64,000 bases of DNA. It comes from Ditylenchus dipsaci. Its lineage: Eukaryota; Nematoda; Chromadorea; Rhabditida; Anguinidae. Both the position numbers and the translations under genes were made by a program. Below the pieces are notes generated by a model that was given only the letters and a program-made list of their open reading frames with translations, did no database searches and was not told the DNA's origin. Positions 50,201 to 64,000 of this stretch are shown here, piece by piece. Within the stretch, counting starts at the first letter, position 1. Each line of letters begins with the position of its first letter. The stretch lies in the NCBI GenBank assembly GCA_004194705.1, contig SADC01000861.1, forward strand, positions 62,001 to 126,000, read 5' to 3'.

Positions 50201-53200
50201 GACACAGGTTGAACTTTCAATAAGAAACCGAAAAGTGGCTTAGTTTAGAGAAAATGTCTTTTAAATATCTTCGATTTTGGGGTTTTTTGAAATGTCGATT
50301 GAAAAGTCGAAAAAAAAAAGTCGTTGAAAAGTCGGTCCGCAAATGTTCGTCCGCAAATGTTGCGTCCGCAAAATTTAGTTCGCAAAATCTCGTCCGCAAA
50401 TCTCCGTCCGCAAATTTTCGTCCGCAAAATTTGGTCCGCAAGCGTTGCGTCCGCAAAATGTTGTCTACAAGTCTGACCAACCCATTAATACCGAAAATGA
50501 TTGGCAGCAATTTGAAATTATAGGCTGTAAGAGAGCTGTAATTAAAATTGTGCTTAAAATGGCCAAAAAATAGAGCATTTCAATTTCAAGAAGTGTGAGC
50601 GGGCTATTATATATAACTTTCTATTATAAAATATTGAAGAGACTTTTGCCACGTCTTTGGCACCTTTGCACTTCGGGAGCCTCTTTTTTATTAACTGTGG
50701 ACTGTTATAAAAGTCAAGTGTTGGTACGAAATATTTTGTAAACTTAACTTTTTATTAAGGTAGCGTAAAAAAATAACTTAGGAGACTTAAAACAGTTGAT
50801 CATAATAAGGAGCTTTTTGAAGCTTTTAACGTGTGGAAAACACGTTTTTAGGTGAGCGAAAACCATTTTCAATAAATTTTTTTTGATTAAAAATTTATTT
50901 TTTGACATGGACCAGCTTAATCAACTATAATGGGTACTCAAATACTTTATTTAGTGATTGTTACCCTGTTTTGGTCACTGGAGCTGGACAAAAGAGTCTC
51001 TATATACATTTCTGATCAAGTGTCTTGCTCGGAATCAGGTCTAAGGTGAGTGAGTGCGCCCTTCTCTCACTTGAGCAAGAGTCATGGTCAGATCAAAAGT
51101 TTATATAGAGGCTTTTTTGCCTTGCTTCAGTGACCAAAACATGGTAACAATGATCAAATAAGGTATGTGAGTACCCATTTAGGTTGGTTTACCTTGATAG
51201 TCCACGTCAAAAAATCAATTATTAGTCAAAAACTTTTTTGTTACAAAGGGATTTCTCCACTTAAAAATGTGTTTTCTACACGTTAAAAGCTTCAAAACAT
51301 CCAAAAACATAGTTTTGGGTCATGTTGGGTGGACTGCTCATGATGTAATTCAGCCAATAACTGATAAAGAAAATACGATGTATAAACATTCTATAGATTC
51401 AAAGACTTGTGAAACTATTGAAATATGATTTTTTCACAGAAAAACCATCTTTAAATATTGTTCCAAAACTTGATTGTACCAGCAGTTACTTATTCACAAC
51501 TGCTTGACTAAATGATACGTTTAAAAAGTCTGCAATAATCGTCACATAATCCTTGTTATGTATGCTAATAAATATAAACGCGGAAAACATATTTTTCAAT
51601 AACAATTTAAAACCCCCACCAAATGTACTCAGAACTAAAAGGACAATTTTCGTGCACTCATGAAAATTTGTTATCAACAAAAAAGGCGAACAACGTTTGA
51701 TAAAATGTAGCTTATAAGAGTTAGGTATGGTTTTCAATTAAAAAAATTATTGCACAGACAGCAGACATATAATTTCAAGACTAAAAGTCAATTTTGTTCT
51801 AAGACTAGGTAAACTAATGAAAGGTCACGTTTATTCTAAATATAGGTGTGTAGTTTTTTGCTATATGTCTGGTTTATATAAAGTATCTTTAGTATCCTTT
51901 CTAACAAACAAGATGAGCCAAAAACATTGCTAAAGTTTAAAATTTTTTATTTGTAAGAAAAGTACAGGGTGAACTAGAGTTGCGAAATTTTCCGCAAAAT
52001 TAGAAACTGGGGCATTTTTTAGGATATTTCTCGAAACATTAGAAAATTTCTAAAATAATAATTATGGTCATCTTCACTAAACAGTGCTCTTTTTCAAATT
52101 AAGATCTAATTTCAATTCATTAAATAAATTTATTAACACAAAAAAAATGCATATAAATGCAAAATGCGAACCAAAGCGACTCCAGGGTGACGTTAAATCG
52201 AGGTTGACTGCAAAAACTTCGGCATTTTTGTTGTTGCCCCCCCCCTACTTTTTGAAATTTGTTATTCATTTTTTGATTTTTTATGTTTTTTTGTGTTCTG
52301 TCTATTGTCTACGGCTTTTGTTTATAGCTGCGTAAGGCTGCGTAACTTTAACTAGAAAAAAATATTTGCGAAGTTAGAATAGAAGGACGAGGTATCTATG
52401 GAATGATTTCAACATCTTGGATTACTCCACTCAAAAAGAACCTCTCAATGTGGTGCAGAAATGCGATTAAAAACAGTTACCGAAAGCAGAAAGTACCGTA
52501 TAACCTCTATTAAACGTGCACCCCTACAGTTAACGTTTTTCAGATTTGCTTTGCTTTTTTAACCCCAATATTGTTTATTTTTCGAAACGGACGACCACTC
52601 ATTTTGTAGAGCTTCACAAACTCTACAAAATGAGTGGTCTTCCGTTTGAAAAATAAACAATATTGGGGTTAAAAAAGCAAATTTGAAAAACGTTAACTGT
52701 AGGGGTGCCCGTTTAATAGAGGTTATACGGTATGCTAAATGGAGAAAATATGTGAAATATGTATCATTTTTGGATTCAGATTATGGCTGTATTACAACTG
52801 TAAGTGTAAGTTATAATGTTTTTGGTATTGTGAACACTCCTTGCATTTACACTTACATATACATTTACAGTTAGTTCTTTACAATACGAATGTAAATGCA
52901 ATTATTTTCAGAGAATACTAAAAGTGCTTTATTTATGACGAGAAATTCGATGGGAATTATAAAAACTAAACAATTTGATGTTCGGGTGAAAAAACCAACT
53001 TTTGACAATAAAAGTGAGGTTAAGTCAAAAAGTTTCATTTACATTTATATTCGCATTGTGAAGGCGTAAGTGTAAATGTAAATGTTTTTGGTATTGTGAA
53101 GACACCTTACATTTACACTTACAATTGTGATAGAGCCATTAGTGAATTGTATCCGGCTGAAAAAAAATGTTGTCAAAATTATCCAATTTCAAAAATTCGA

Positions 53201-56200
53201 GGGGGGGGGGGGCGCAAACGAAAAAAGTGCCAAAATTTCAATTTAATAAATGATGGTAATTTTTCGACTAGCCCTGTGATAAAACAATTGTTCTTTTAAC
53301 TGTTATTATTCCTGAGCAAAAAGCTAGGGCCGATCCGTGGATCGAACACGGGCCTCTCGCACCCAAAGCGAGAATCATACCACTAGACCAATCGGCCACC
53401 CGATGAGATTATCGGGAAATAAAGTGAATATACAATTTTGCTTTTGCATGTGTTCTCCTGAATCATATCTTCTGATGCAAAAGAAAAAAGAGAACATTAA
53501 TTTTCACACATATCTTCACCTCCCTTCCCAAAATCTCATCGGGTGGCCGATTGGTCTAGTGGTATGATTCTCGCTTTGGGTGCGAGAGGCCCCGTGTTCG
53601 ATCCACGGATCGGCCCTAGCTTTTTCTATACTTTTTGACTACTGTATGTTCTCTGATAGCTCGACAGTCTCTAATAACTCGACACACCGTATTGTTAGAA
53701 CTTCTCTGACCAGAGAAAATATTTTGCGAAGCTGTTTATTGCTTTTTTCAAATCCCACAAGCTCTACCGATTCTCGTTTTCGGACTTCGGATTTCAGAAT
53801 AGAAAAATGATTTGTCGGATTAAAAAATAATTTGACAAGTAGAGCTATTAAAGAAAAAAGATTTGAGAGCCTCTATATTTATTTTTAATCAAGAGTCTTG
53901 CTCAGTTTTATGTATAAAGTAAGGGTTTAGAGCTGATACCTCACACACAAATCACTTGAAAGGGACTTTGGATTCAGAAAAATAGGGTGCGCAATGAATG
54001 TGCGCAATGTGTGCGATTTCGCATTTGAAAATAGTGTGTGGCAAATGGTCTGATTGGTCCAATAGAACTTCTTGCACTGATACTTGCAGAAGTTGTGAAG
54101 TTGTGATGCGTACACAATTTTAATATCTTTTAAGTAATCTGTTATTAACAATTTTCTGTCGCTCGATCGGCACAGGACTAAGCTTACAAAAAATTATAGC
54201 GAAAAATTCCCTCTTCCGAAAAAATGGCTTGCCGAATATTATCCGAATTTTTATGTTATTTGTTCTTCCATACAAAAATGAAAGTACACTGCATAGTAAA
54301 GAAATATTCAATAAGACATTTATATAAAAAAAAGAAAATTTATTTTTACAACAAAGTTTGCCTAAATGTGGTTTCAGACTATTTTCGAAGAAAATATTCC
54401 TTTTATCCAGTCTTTGTTGCTACCGTAGATTCTCTAGATGATAAAAAATATAATCAAATTACTAATGTAATTAAAATAAAGTGAATTTTATCAATATAAT
54501 GATTTTTAGATATGTTTTTTAAGTAAAAGTGCTTTGAATTGCACAAACAAAGTTTGTTATCATTTTTGACTAAGTAATAAATGAACTTGATGATCAAACT
54601 TCCGTGTGTTTCTTTTCCATTCTAACAACAAAATATTGGTAGTTTTTTTATTTTCTATAGAAAAATCGTGAAGAATAGGATTGTGCTCATCGTTCATGTT
54701 GAATTTCCAAACAAATTCAAACGGCTTGCATGTTCTTTCTAGCTGCGTAAATTTCTGAAAAAGAGTAATTTTTGAACAAATTATAGCTAGATCCTATATT
54801 TTTTTAAAAAAGTTCAATGTAGAATGGAGCATTTAACGAAAATTGAAGCGGTATGCCCATCGACGATGGGAATATTATGAAAGCCGGATACCTGTGAAAT
54901 TCAAAAAAGAATTATTTTGACGCAATGTAATAAAAGTGGAGGAAAAACTATAAAACTATAGAAAAGGATATTTAATAATGTTATTACAAAGAAATTTTTC
55001 CTATGAAATTTTTTGCATTGATCCCTCAAGCTGTTAACTAAAGTTAACAATTGTATAACTACAGTTAACTGTACAGCCACAATTCACTATATAGCCACAG
55101 TTAACTATACAGCTAAGGTTAACTTTACAACCACAGTTAACTATGCAGCCAAAATTGACTATAAATACAGTTACCGTTAACTGTACTGCTGGCACCAATC
55201 TTAAACTTACTAGTTTTTGGTAAATTTTATACAGATGAAAAGGTTACCGATAACTTTTCGGTAAATATTGTTTCGTTGGTTGTATTATTTTGATGTCAAT
55301 AATGTTCTTCGCTGAATTATGATAAAATATTGCTCGAAGAAGAAGTACGGCCCTATACGACAATAGGTCCCATTTTTTGCCTTGGTCCCCCTGTTGATTC
55401 TTTGGCAGTCTGTAATTGCAAGAACAGAAATGCTTGTTTGCCTTCTGCTCAACGTCATATTAAGGGGGGGGGGTTGGAAGTGTTGACAATCTAGAAATTG
55501 GATTAGTTGTGGCCATGCAAGTATTCATAGAATGTGTGTTATCTATAAATTCCTTCTTGCGCACCACCCTAAATTAGCTCGTTTAGCCTGAAAGAGATAA
55601 ATTAAAAGCGACACTTTCCCTCCTCAAAAATATGAGTGTTAGTGTGTCGCCGAAAGAAGAAAATAAAATTGGTTAAAATAGAAGCAAATAATATAAAAAA
55701 TCAACAGGGGGACCAAGGCCAAAAATGGGACCTATTGTCGTATAGGGCCGAAGTACGGTTCATTTAATGTTTATTGCTTTCTATTTTTCAGAAAATTTTT
55801 ATTTCCCGTAAAATCTCACAAGCCAAATTTCGATTAAAAAAGTCTCGAAATAGGGTGGTGCTGAATCCTTCCTAACTTACCGAGAAAATATTTTTTAACT
55901 TCTAAATTTCATAAAAATTACCTCTTTTACTGCATCTACTAGCTTATTTAACTTGTTGCCTGGATGAGTGTAAATGATTTTCAGAGTTCTTTTACCCATT
56001 AATTGTGCATCATAGAATAGCCAGTCAACGATACTTGTTACTAAACTATCATCTATAATTTCTGTATAATGCAAGTTTACATATGGACAGCTTAGAATAT
56101 CAGGATGTGATAGTGAATTAGGCCTTCCATCATCCAATATTAGTTTTTGGCAGCAAGCAAAGTCAGTGAAAAAAGCCTTTTCACAACTTTCCATACTATT

Positions 56201-59200
56201 GGTCAGCAAAGAAAAAGCTTGTTTTTTCGGCCAAAACACTCTCATTTTGGTAGTCAGCCACAAGTGTTTAATTGGTTTAAGTAGGTGGACAAGTAATATA
56301 AAGTCACTAAAATTATTTGCCAGAAGTAGTGAGCTTTCCTTAGCTCTCAGAAATTTAGATTTGCATAAAGAAACCAAGGAAAAAAGATCAAGTGTGACAT
56401 TTGGGTTTTGGTTAATGGAGTGAGACCAGAAGACTAAACTGTAATCTAACTCATTGTATTTGTTTTTAGTAGCACTTTCGCAAAAAATATTCTGGCCTAA
56501 AAAGTAGTAGGGATAGTCAGAAAATCGATTGTTAATAGTGGCATAAAAGCTTTTGTTGACGAGTTGTAGTTCAGCTAACTTTGGACGCCAAAAGAAGCGT
56601 AGAGTTTCTAATACTATATCCATGTGCTGTTGGCAAATGTTTGTCATCTTACAATTCAAGTAAATTTAATAGCGCGTTTTTTTTAAATTGAATATTTATT
56701 ATTACAATTTAAGATTAAAGCTAAATAGATAAATAGATAAAAAAATAGATGGAAGGCATAATTTAAATTAATTTGTCTATGCCGTGTTTTACAAAGCTTT
56801 TCAGATTTATTTCAAATTTCATTAACATCTTTGAGCGTGAAAGCAAAATCGGGTAACAATCTTTAAAATTGTGAAAATACAGCTTAAAATTTTTCAAAAA
56901 TATTTACTGGCTAAAGACTGCAATTTGATAGACAATAAGAGAGAAAAAATTGAATTAAGGTTATCAAAGCTGTTTTGTGACCTCGTGATATCATGTTTTT
57001 ACAAACTGTGATGATGAAAAAAACCCTATTTGCACTTATAAAACAGGGCCGGTCAATTTTCATCTTGTAATTTTGCTTATGGCTGAATAGATTTAGATGT
57101 AAACTAGAAGTAAACTAGAAGCTGCTTTAAAGGGGCATGCCCGTGCGTTTCAAAAAGTTAAGGCGGGGACCAGCAATTTTTTTTGAATCGTTCTACTTTT
57201 CACTCGTTTTGCGTCAAATCTAATATTAGTGATCCTATACTACTTTTAAAAACTAGGCAGAAAACTTAAAAATCTGAATGCGTATGCATGTAAAACTTGA
57301 TCGAGAAAGAAAAAAAGTACTGGTCCCCGCCTTTTCTCCGTGTCGGGCACGGGCATGCCCCTTTAAGTAGGATTCTTGCAGAAAATCGCTTAGGACGCTG
57401 CACGATCCAGAAAAGATCTATAACAATAAAATATACCTAATTAGTTGAAGTTTTCTTGTTAGATTAATAAACATACAAATTTTGGCGCTATACAAATCAA
57501 GTTTTTCAAATTTTCAAAGTGTTTCCAAACACCCTATATCGACCTAAAATGGCCTCAGGAGTTATTTTTGAGTTCTGGTCAATAAAAAACTGAGTTTTGG
57601 GACCACCCAAAATCACTCATTTTGACCATTTTTAAAGGATTTAGGTCTGTATTTGGGTGGAAATGGACCAGAAAGGTGCCAATTTCTAAAAAAAGGAAGA
57701 TGTTGAACATAGTTTTGTTGACTGAGGCCTACCGCATAAATAAACTCTGGTATGCATACATTTTTCATGCATCCAGAGTCCCTTTCGAGTGATTTGCGTC
57801 TAAGGTATGTGGGTGTACGCATCTCAACCGCAAGCAACCAAGCCCCATGCGCCCCTTCGGGGCGCAGGGGGCTTGGTTGGTTAGAGATGCGCGCACTCAC
57901 TTACCTTAGACATAATTCCGAGCAAGACTCTTGAACAAAATGCATTGAGAGGCTCTTTTTGCCCAGCTCCAGTGACCAAAACATGGTAAAACAGGTAAAA
58001 AGTCAAAATTTAAAAGTGTCCAAACCTCGATTTTTTATTGACCAGAACTCAAAAATAATGCTTTTTTGAACTCCTGAGGCCATTTTAGGTCGAGGCACTT
58101 ATTCGGTTGGGGGGGCGGGTTTTTCACTGATTTAGAAATAGTGTTTAAACGTCTTCTAAGAAATTTTTATGTGCTAGAAACGATAAAAAAGTTATTTTCT
58201 GACACTTTTTTACATAAAAATTGAATATTTTAAAAAAAATTTTGGCCAAAATTCGAATTTTTGCCTTGGTCCCCCAAGGTAGTTCAAACTGAAAGGATAC
58301 CTGGCTACCCACAAGAAGATGGAATTTAAACATAGTTTTGTTAACTGGGGCCTACCGCATAAAAAGACTCTGGTAGGCATACATTTTTATGCATCCAGAG
58401 TCACTTTCGAGTGATTTGCGTCTAAGGCAGGGATGATATATGTACTTTTTAAAAAGATTTGTACTTTTTTTGGGACTCCAAATCTTTTCTTTTTTCGATG
58501 TACTTTTTAAAAAGATTTGTACTTTTTTTGGAGAAATGTACTTTTTGTACTTTTTTTTTCGAATAGGCGCCGAAAATGTAAGAAAACATTCGAATTTTTA
58601 AAAAATTTCGCCTGCTGCACAGTTTTTAATTCGAATTTTGCTGAGCCTAAAAAGCTTTTAGGTCCTGCCTGATTCTTTTCCCACTTTTCGGAGTTGGCGA
58701 GATATTTCTCTGAGAACTGCAGGCTGAATCCTGCATATTGCTGTCTCCAGCTGCCTTATAATTTTCTACTTAGATATCAATAGTTCGAAAAGTGTGATCA
58801 ACTAAATTTCTAATAGAAAAAGCTGCAATCTAAACATTAGGTTGTTCGGAAAGTTCGCGGAATTTCGTAACGCTCCCCCGTTGTGTTTTTAGTGTTTTGT
58901 TTTCGATTTTTTTGCAACGTTGTTGCTTTAAAACCGTTTTGATTTGATCGATTTCATATGGATGAAAATCTTATTCGACATAAAAAAACAACAAAAAGAA
59001 ACGGTTTAAATGCAACAGAATTGCAAGAAAACTCGAAAACCAAAACGCCAAAAACACAATAGGGATCATTACAAAATTCCGCGAACTTTCCGAACAACCT
59101 AATATTAGGGCGTGTCGAAAAATCCGTACTGATTTAATTACAAGCAATATTTGTGGCACTACGTTTTTTTGGATTTTCATCAATTTATCAAAAGTTTACC

Positions 59201-62200
59201 ACTCATTTTGCAGCTCAAAATCTTGGCTACAAAATGAGTGGTAAACTTTAAAAAAATTTATGAAAAATCTAAGGTAAAAACACAATACCACAAACATCGC
59301 TTGTGAAAAAAACGGCCCGAACTTTTGACACGACCTTATGGTGCGGAAAAGATACAAAAAACCAAAAGTCATACAAAAATTTTGTATGAGTTAATTTAGA
59401 TTTCATATGTCTATAGTAACAGAAATATGATTGAATTGTTTTATTTGTTTGAAAAGTGTTATGTGTTTCATTGGTGTAGAAATAAAAAGTTTGAAGGCGC
59501 TTTTATTGAGTTTCTGGAATTGTACTTTTTTTTGGCCCAAAATCTTTTTTTTTTGGAAAATGTACTTTTTTTCAAATTTTGAGATATCATCCCTGGTCTA
59601 AGGTATGTGGGTGTGCGCATCTCAACCCCAAGTAACCAAGCCCCCTGCGCCCCGAAGGGGCGCAGGGGGCTTGGTTGGTTAGAGATGCGCGCACTCACTT
59701 ACCTTAGACATAATTCCGAGCAAGACTCTTGATCAAAAATGCATACAAAGGCTCTTTTTGCCCAGCTCCAGTGACCAAAACGGGGTAAAATACCCTAAAG
59801 TAAGGAAGTTTGCCTTGGTCCCCCAAGGCAAAAAGTGAAATTTTGGTCAAAAAATTTTTTCGAAAAATCATCTTTTAATGTAGAAAAATATCGCAAAACA
59901 ACTTTTTTATCGTTTTTAGTACATATAAATTACTTAGAAGACGTTCAAACACTATTTTTAAATCAGTGAAAAAACCGCCCCCCCCCCCCCAACCGAATAA
60001 GTACCTAGGTCGATATAGGGTGTTTGGAAACACTTTAAAAAAACTTGATTTGGGGGGGTATATCCAAGTAGGGTCTAAATTTTTAATCAAAACTACTCAA
60101 AAGCAATTAAACTTTGAAATAGTTTTTTATAATCTGTCATAGGCACGGGATGGCACTGAACATAAAATCACTTGCAAAACTGTCCACAGTTAGAAACTTT
60201 TGAACATATGAAGCCAATTGTTTAAAGGATTATTTATTTAATCCCATTGTTTTCGGCTATTTACTCTGCAGAACATGAGTATAAAAGACTAGAAAATTCA
60301 AGTCAAATCACTTTTCTCAAACACTATTCTCTTTTAAACCTGATTCATAAACCCAATATGTCTATTTCCAAAATTGTCCTAGTGACTGTAGCCTTGGTTG
60401 GCCTAAGTTGTGCCTTATTAGCAGTGCCTCCAGTCCCAGTGCCTGCTAATGTGGCTGGTGTGCCTGGAGTCACAGGACTAGTAGCTTTGATCCAATCTCT
60501 AGTGGTTTTGCTTCTAAGTGTGCTTTCCATCTTGACTCAAGTGCCCTTGCCAGCTGTTTGGGCCTGATTCCAGCTGGCTTAGTCAACACCATTCCTACTG
60601 ATCTAAATGCCATTATTGCAGCTCTACCAATAGTTGGTGGGGTTCAATTGCCACCAATCAATGTGCCTAATCTGCCCAATGTTTCTGGTTAGTCTAAGAT
60701 TTATTGCAATAGACTTATTTGTGTGTTTAGTGTTGGTGAGCTTGCTGCAAGCTTTGATTGCTGTAGTGCTTTCCCTGCTTTCCATCCTGTTGCAAGCCCC
60801 CTTGCCTGCCCTCTCGGGTATCATTCCAACTGGTTTAGTAGGCACTATTCCTGCCACCTTGGATGCTGTCCTAAAGTCTCTTCCCCTTGTGGGTGGTCTC
60901 CTTGGAGGTGGTGGACTTTCCAGCCTCCCAATCTTGGGTGGAATTCTTCGTGCTCTGTGAAAAAGAAGTTGCAAAAAAAAAGGGCTAAAGTTAAAATTTG
61001 GTGTTCACATACCTGTTACTCTGACTCCCAACTCTGACTGCGACTCTATTGTGACAACAGCATAAAAAAAGAAGTCGAAGTCACAGTAAGTGACAAGTCG
61101 CCCGAAATGGGCCCGAGGGAGATCTTCGCGAGGGAGACCAAGGCAAGGCCATCCTTACACAAGATGCTCATGTGGAGGACATCAAGAATGGAGAGTACCT
61201 CACAATGATTGCCGAAGGTGAGAATTTATTTTTCATCTTTTGCAAACTTTTCAATACTTCAGACCTAAACCAGCGGATGATTCCAACTACCACCGTCAAC
61301 CTACTTCAACTGGAGAATAACGAATATCCGTCTGAGCAGCACATCCAACTTGCAACCGATTTTCTTGACCAGCACAGAAATTGGGTGAATGTCTTATTTG
61401 AAGGGCTGAAAGATCCGAGAAGATATCAAAAACTTCAATTAATTAAAGAGCGCCCGCTGTCTCCATCTCATTTTTGATCACAAACTTTGTATTGAATAAT
61501 TTGCTTGAATTAACAATGAATTTTTCAAACAAGATTAAAGCCTGCACAAAGATTATAATCTTCATAGGGAATCGCAAAAAAAGAATGGGTGAGTTTTTTT
61601 TCAAATTTTTAAGGTATTGATTTTATACTACTGGGTGTAATAGACAAGTAGCGAAATTTTATAATTTATCAATGCAGTGAATTTTTAACCATAATACTGT
61701 AATAGCAAATGTTTAGGGTGCAACGAGTCAAAATGCTTGGATTTGCTATCGTCTGATGAGAAATCGTAGTCGGAGGCGGAAGTATTCACATCAAGGCAAT
61801 ATGCCGTAAAGTCAGAGTCTAAAATGTTTTGCATTGGTTTTCAAAAGAAGCCTTCAGCTTCACATTTTGTTCAAATTCCAAATACAGCCAACTCCCTTTA
61901 TAGTAACCACCCGCCATAGTGCACATTTGGCGCCGGTCTATTGGGTGTGCACTATGGAAAGAGTTGACTGTATTTTTTTCAATCCATTGTAAAAACAATT
62001 CGTGTATATCATATTATGTCTTTTAACTATCACAAATAAATGAATACTAGAACTAATTTTTATTCAAACATTCAAAAAAGTCAAATTGTTAAGCTACACA
62101 GTTGCTGACATTGAGGAAATCGTCGCACGTTTCGTTAATCTAAGTAGTTTAATAACAAAATTTCGATAAGGTTTGGTACAATAAAGTGTAGCAATAAATT

Positions 62201-64000
62201 CCACAACCGAATGAGAGCTGATCACACAAATAGCAACCGTAAATATAGGGCAGGTATTAGGAACTTCAAATAGAATGAAACTAATAAGCATTAAACAAGG
62301 CATCAACATAAGTATAGTAGCAATCAAAGCTTGAACCAGTGAAATGACTATTATATTAGACAGTTGGGCCTTCAACTTATTCTTAACAATCCGGTAAATA
62401 AAAATTCCAAAAATAAAAGGCATTAGCAGAATAAACGAACCTAGCATTGCAAAAGATACTATAAGCGGTACAAAATATTGGAATAAGGAAGTACAAAAAA
62501 TGTCGGCTCATTTTGAATCAAGTTTTTCAAAGCTGGATCGCTGTTGATCGCCCATAAATTAGTTTTTTCACGATTTTCTGCAAGTACTGAAAAGACAGCG
62601 TAAATGAGACAACAATATGCTAAGAACAACAAAATCAATATTGCTACGATCAAAAATTTAGTGTTCAACCACCGAAAATTATTGTTAGGAAATATCAGAA
62701 GATATCGTGTAAAAAGTGTTAGCATCAATCCAGTGATCATATTAGTTGCAGAAGCTAATATCAGCAAAGTGTAAACCGCCGTGCTATAGTATCCTAACAA
62801 TTGTCTTCCCAATCCAAGTTGATAGATGGCAGCAAAAGGTACTAAGACGACCAATTTTGAGATTCCTATTGTAGTTTCATAGAATAAACACCAAAAAGTG
62901 TGGTTCAAAATATACCACTTGAAGTTACCGAGGGTTTTAGATTTGGTCAAAATAATGTAGAACATGAAGGGAGCCATCATCCATGTTATAAAAAGGGTGA
63001 AACTAGAATAGTAATAGTATAAGTTAAATATCTCAGGTGATGGTATTGTTAATTTGGACATTTTGAACAAAACTTTTTATTTTTTTTGAACAATGAAAAA
63101 GTAAACTTGAGTATTAATCTATGTCTTTAATTTACAATATTTCAAAAAATTTTGAATTATCAGTTAGTCATGAGTTTCTATGGTAGCGTTTCACATAGCT
63201 AACTTGTTTATAAATACAATTTTACAATCTGCAAAAATACTTAGTAAAGTTTAAGTGTATGGCAAGTATAAAAAGTGCCATTTTTATGCTGATTTTGAAT
63301 GTAAAGTCTGTTACGCATTGAATTTAGAAAAAAAGTCGCCATTTTTCGACCACTAAAAAGGAAATTCTTTCAAAAGCCTTTTTGCCAGTATTTCTTATTC
63401 GTTCTAAGCGCATGTGAATTATATGCGTTTTGGTTTAAGGGACGCGCAACGAAAGACTACAGCGTATAAAGATTACCTGCACTTTTATTCGAGAGACGCG
63501 CAGCGGCCAAGCACAGCGTACAATTTTCTACACATCGGAGCGAACTTTTTTTTTTGAAACCTCAACGATATGCTAATGTGGTCTTTTGAACTCAGATTTT
63601 TAATATTCATTTTGTAGGCCGGGCTACAGACTGCCGAAGTTGGCAATTGGTCAAAAAAACAGGTGTTTGTTCGGTTTTGGCCCTTTCATACCCGAATTTT
63701 TTTGGGTTTTCATATTTTTTCTTGTGCCTTGAGATCCAGGGCTATCAAATAGGCTATCGCGTATTTCTGTACGATAACCGGAAAATACCTAGAAATTAAG
63801 CTTTTGCCAAAAAAAGGGGATTTTTTTTTGAAAAAAGACATGTATAAAAGGCCTTTAATAATATTTCAGTGTTCAACCATCTTCGATGCTAGCAAATGTT
63901 TGAATTATTTTTTTTTCATCTGCAAAATTCAAACAGAAATGTACAAAATGAGCCATCAGAGTATTATTTCAAGTTGTGGTTTAAGTTCATTATTAAATCT

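Overview
The window is eukaryotic and reads as a nematode (Chromadorea) nuclear genome. It is AT-rich, with very short introns (about 40-50 nt) that use GT(A/G)AGT-like donors and TTTTCAG/TTTTAG acceptors. The gene families are typical of nematodes: a BTB protein of the bath type, an F-box-like protein, an ShK-domain secreted protein, an srh-like serpentine chemoreceptor, S1 serine proteases, and a large load of foldback/MITE DNA. I cannot name the species.

Layout. 0-7.5 kb holds foldback repeats, a possible membrane protein gene (918-1545), a truncated BTB gene (4655-5182), a hAT transposase relic (about 5.9 kb) and a broken LINE reverse transcriptase (6.6-7.5 kb). 7.7-15 kb carries two copies of a gene-pair module. 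One partner encodes a hydrophobic secreted protein with two internal repeats (A at 7785, B at 11984). The other is a convergent Asn/Tyr/Gly-repeat secreted protein (8977-9505 and 14471-14922). Further single copies lie at 60.4 kb (C) and 43.6 kb. 15.7-16.2 kb has a pogo/Tigger-like transposase relic. 16.7-19.9 kb and 23.3-27.1 kb are two paralogous chymotrypsin-fold proteases with the same exon structure; the first looks decayed. Between them are an unrecognised exon (21472-21984) and 18-bp minisatellites. 27-32 kb is mostly repeats, with one aminergic-GPCR-like exon, an exon paralogous to 61.3 kb, and a retroelement-like stretch interrupted by a foldback element with an 8-bp target duplication. 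32.5-35.3 kb is an Ala/Glu/Lys-rich helical protein gene, and 35.7-36.2 kb an ShK-domain gene.

37.57-43.34 kb is a tandem array of about 80 copies of a 72-bp unit, itself four diverged 18-mers, with a 360-bp higher-order period in its right part. One forward frame of the unit has no stop and no start codon, so the array is open apart from two one-base G losses. 44-54 kb is mainly MITEs, including a hAT MITE with a perfect 8-bp duplication, a 1-kb foldback and a head-to-head pair of tRNA-Pro(UGG) genes. 54.6-56.7 kb is a two-exon F-box-like gene. 57-60 kb is a nest of repeats with a 1.17-kb hAT element whose empty site can be reconstructed from a neighbouring copy. 60-63 kb holds hydrophobic gene C, a gene fragment of an unrecognised conserved family, and the srh-like receptor.

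Many genes are broken by single-base losses, often in homopolymers, that are absent from a paralogue. This looks more like assembly consensus error than mass pseudogenisation, so frames below are given with that caveat.
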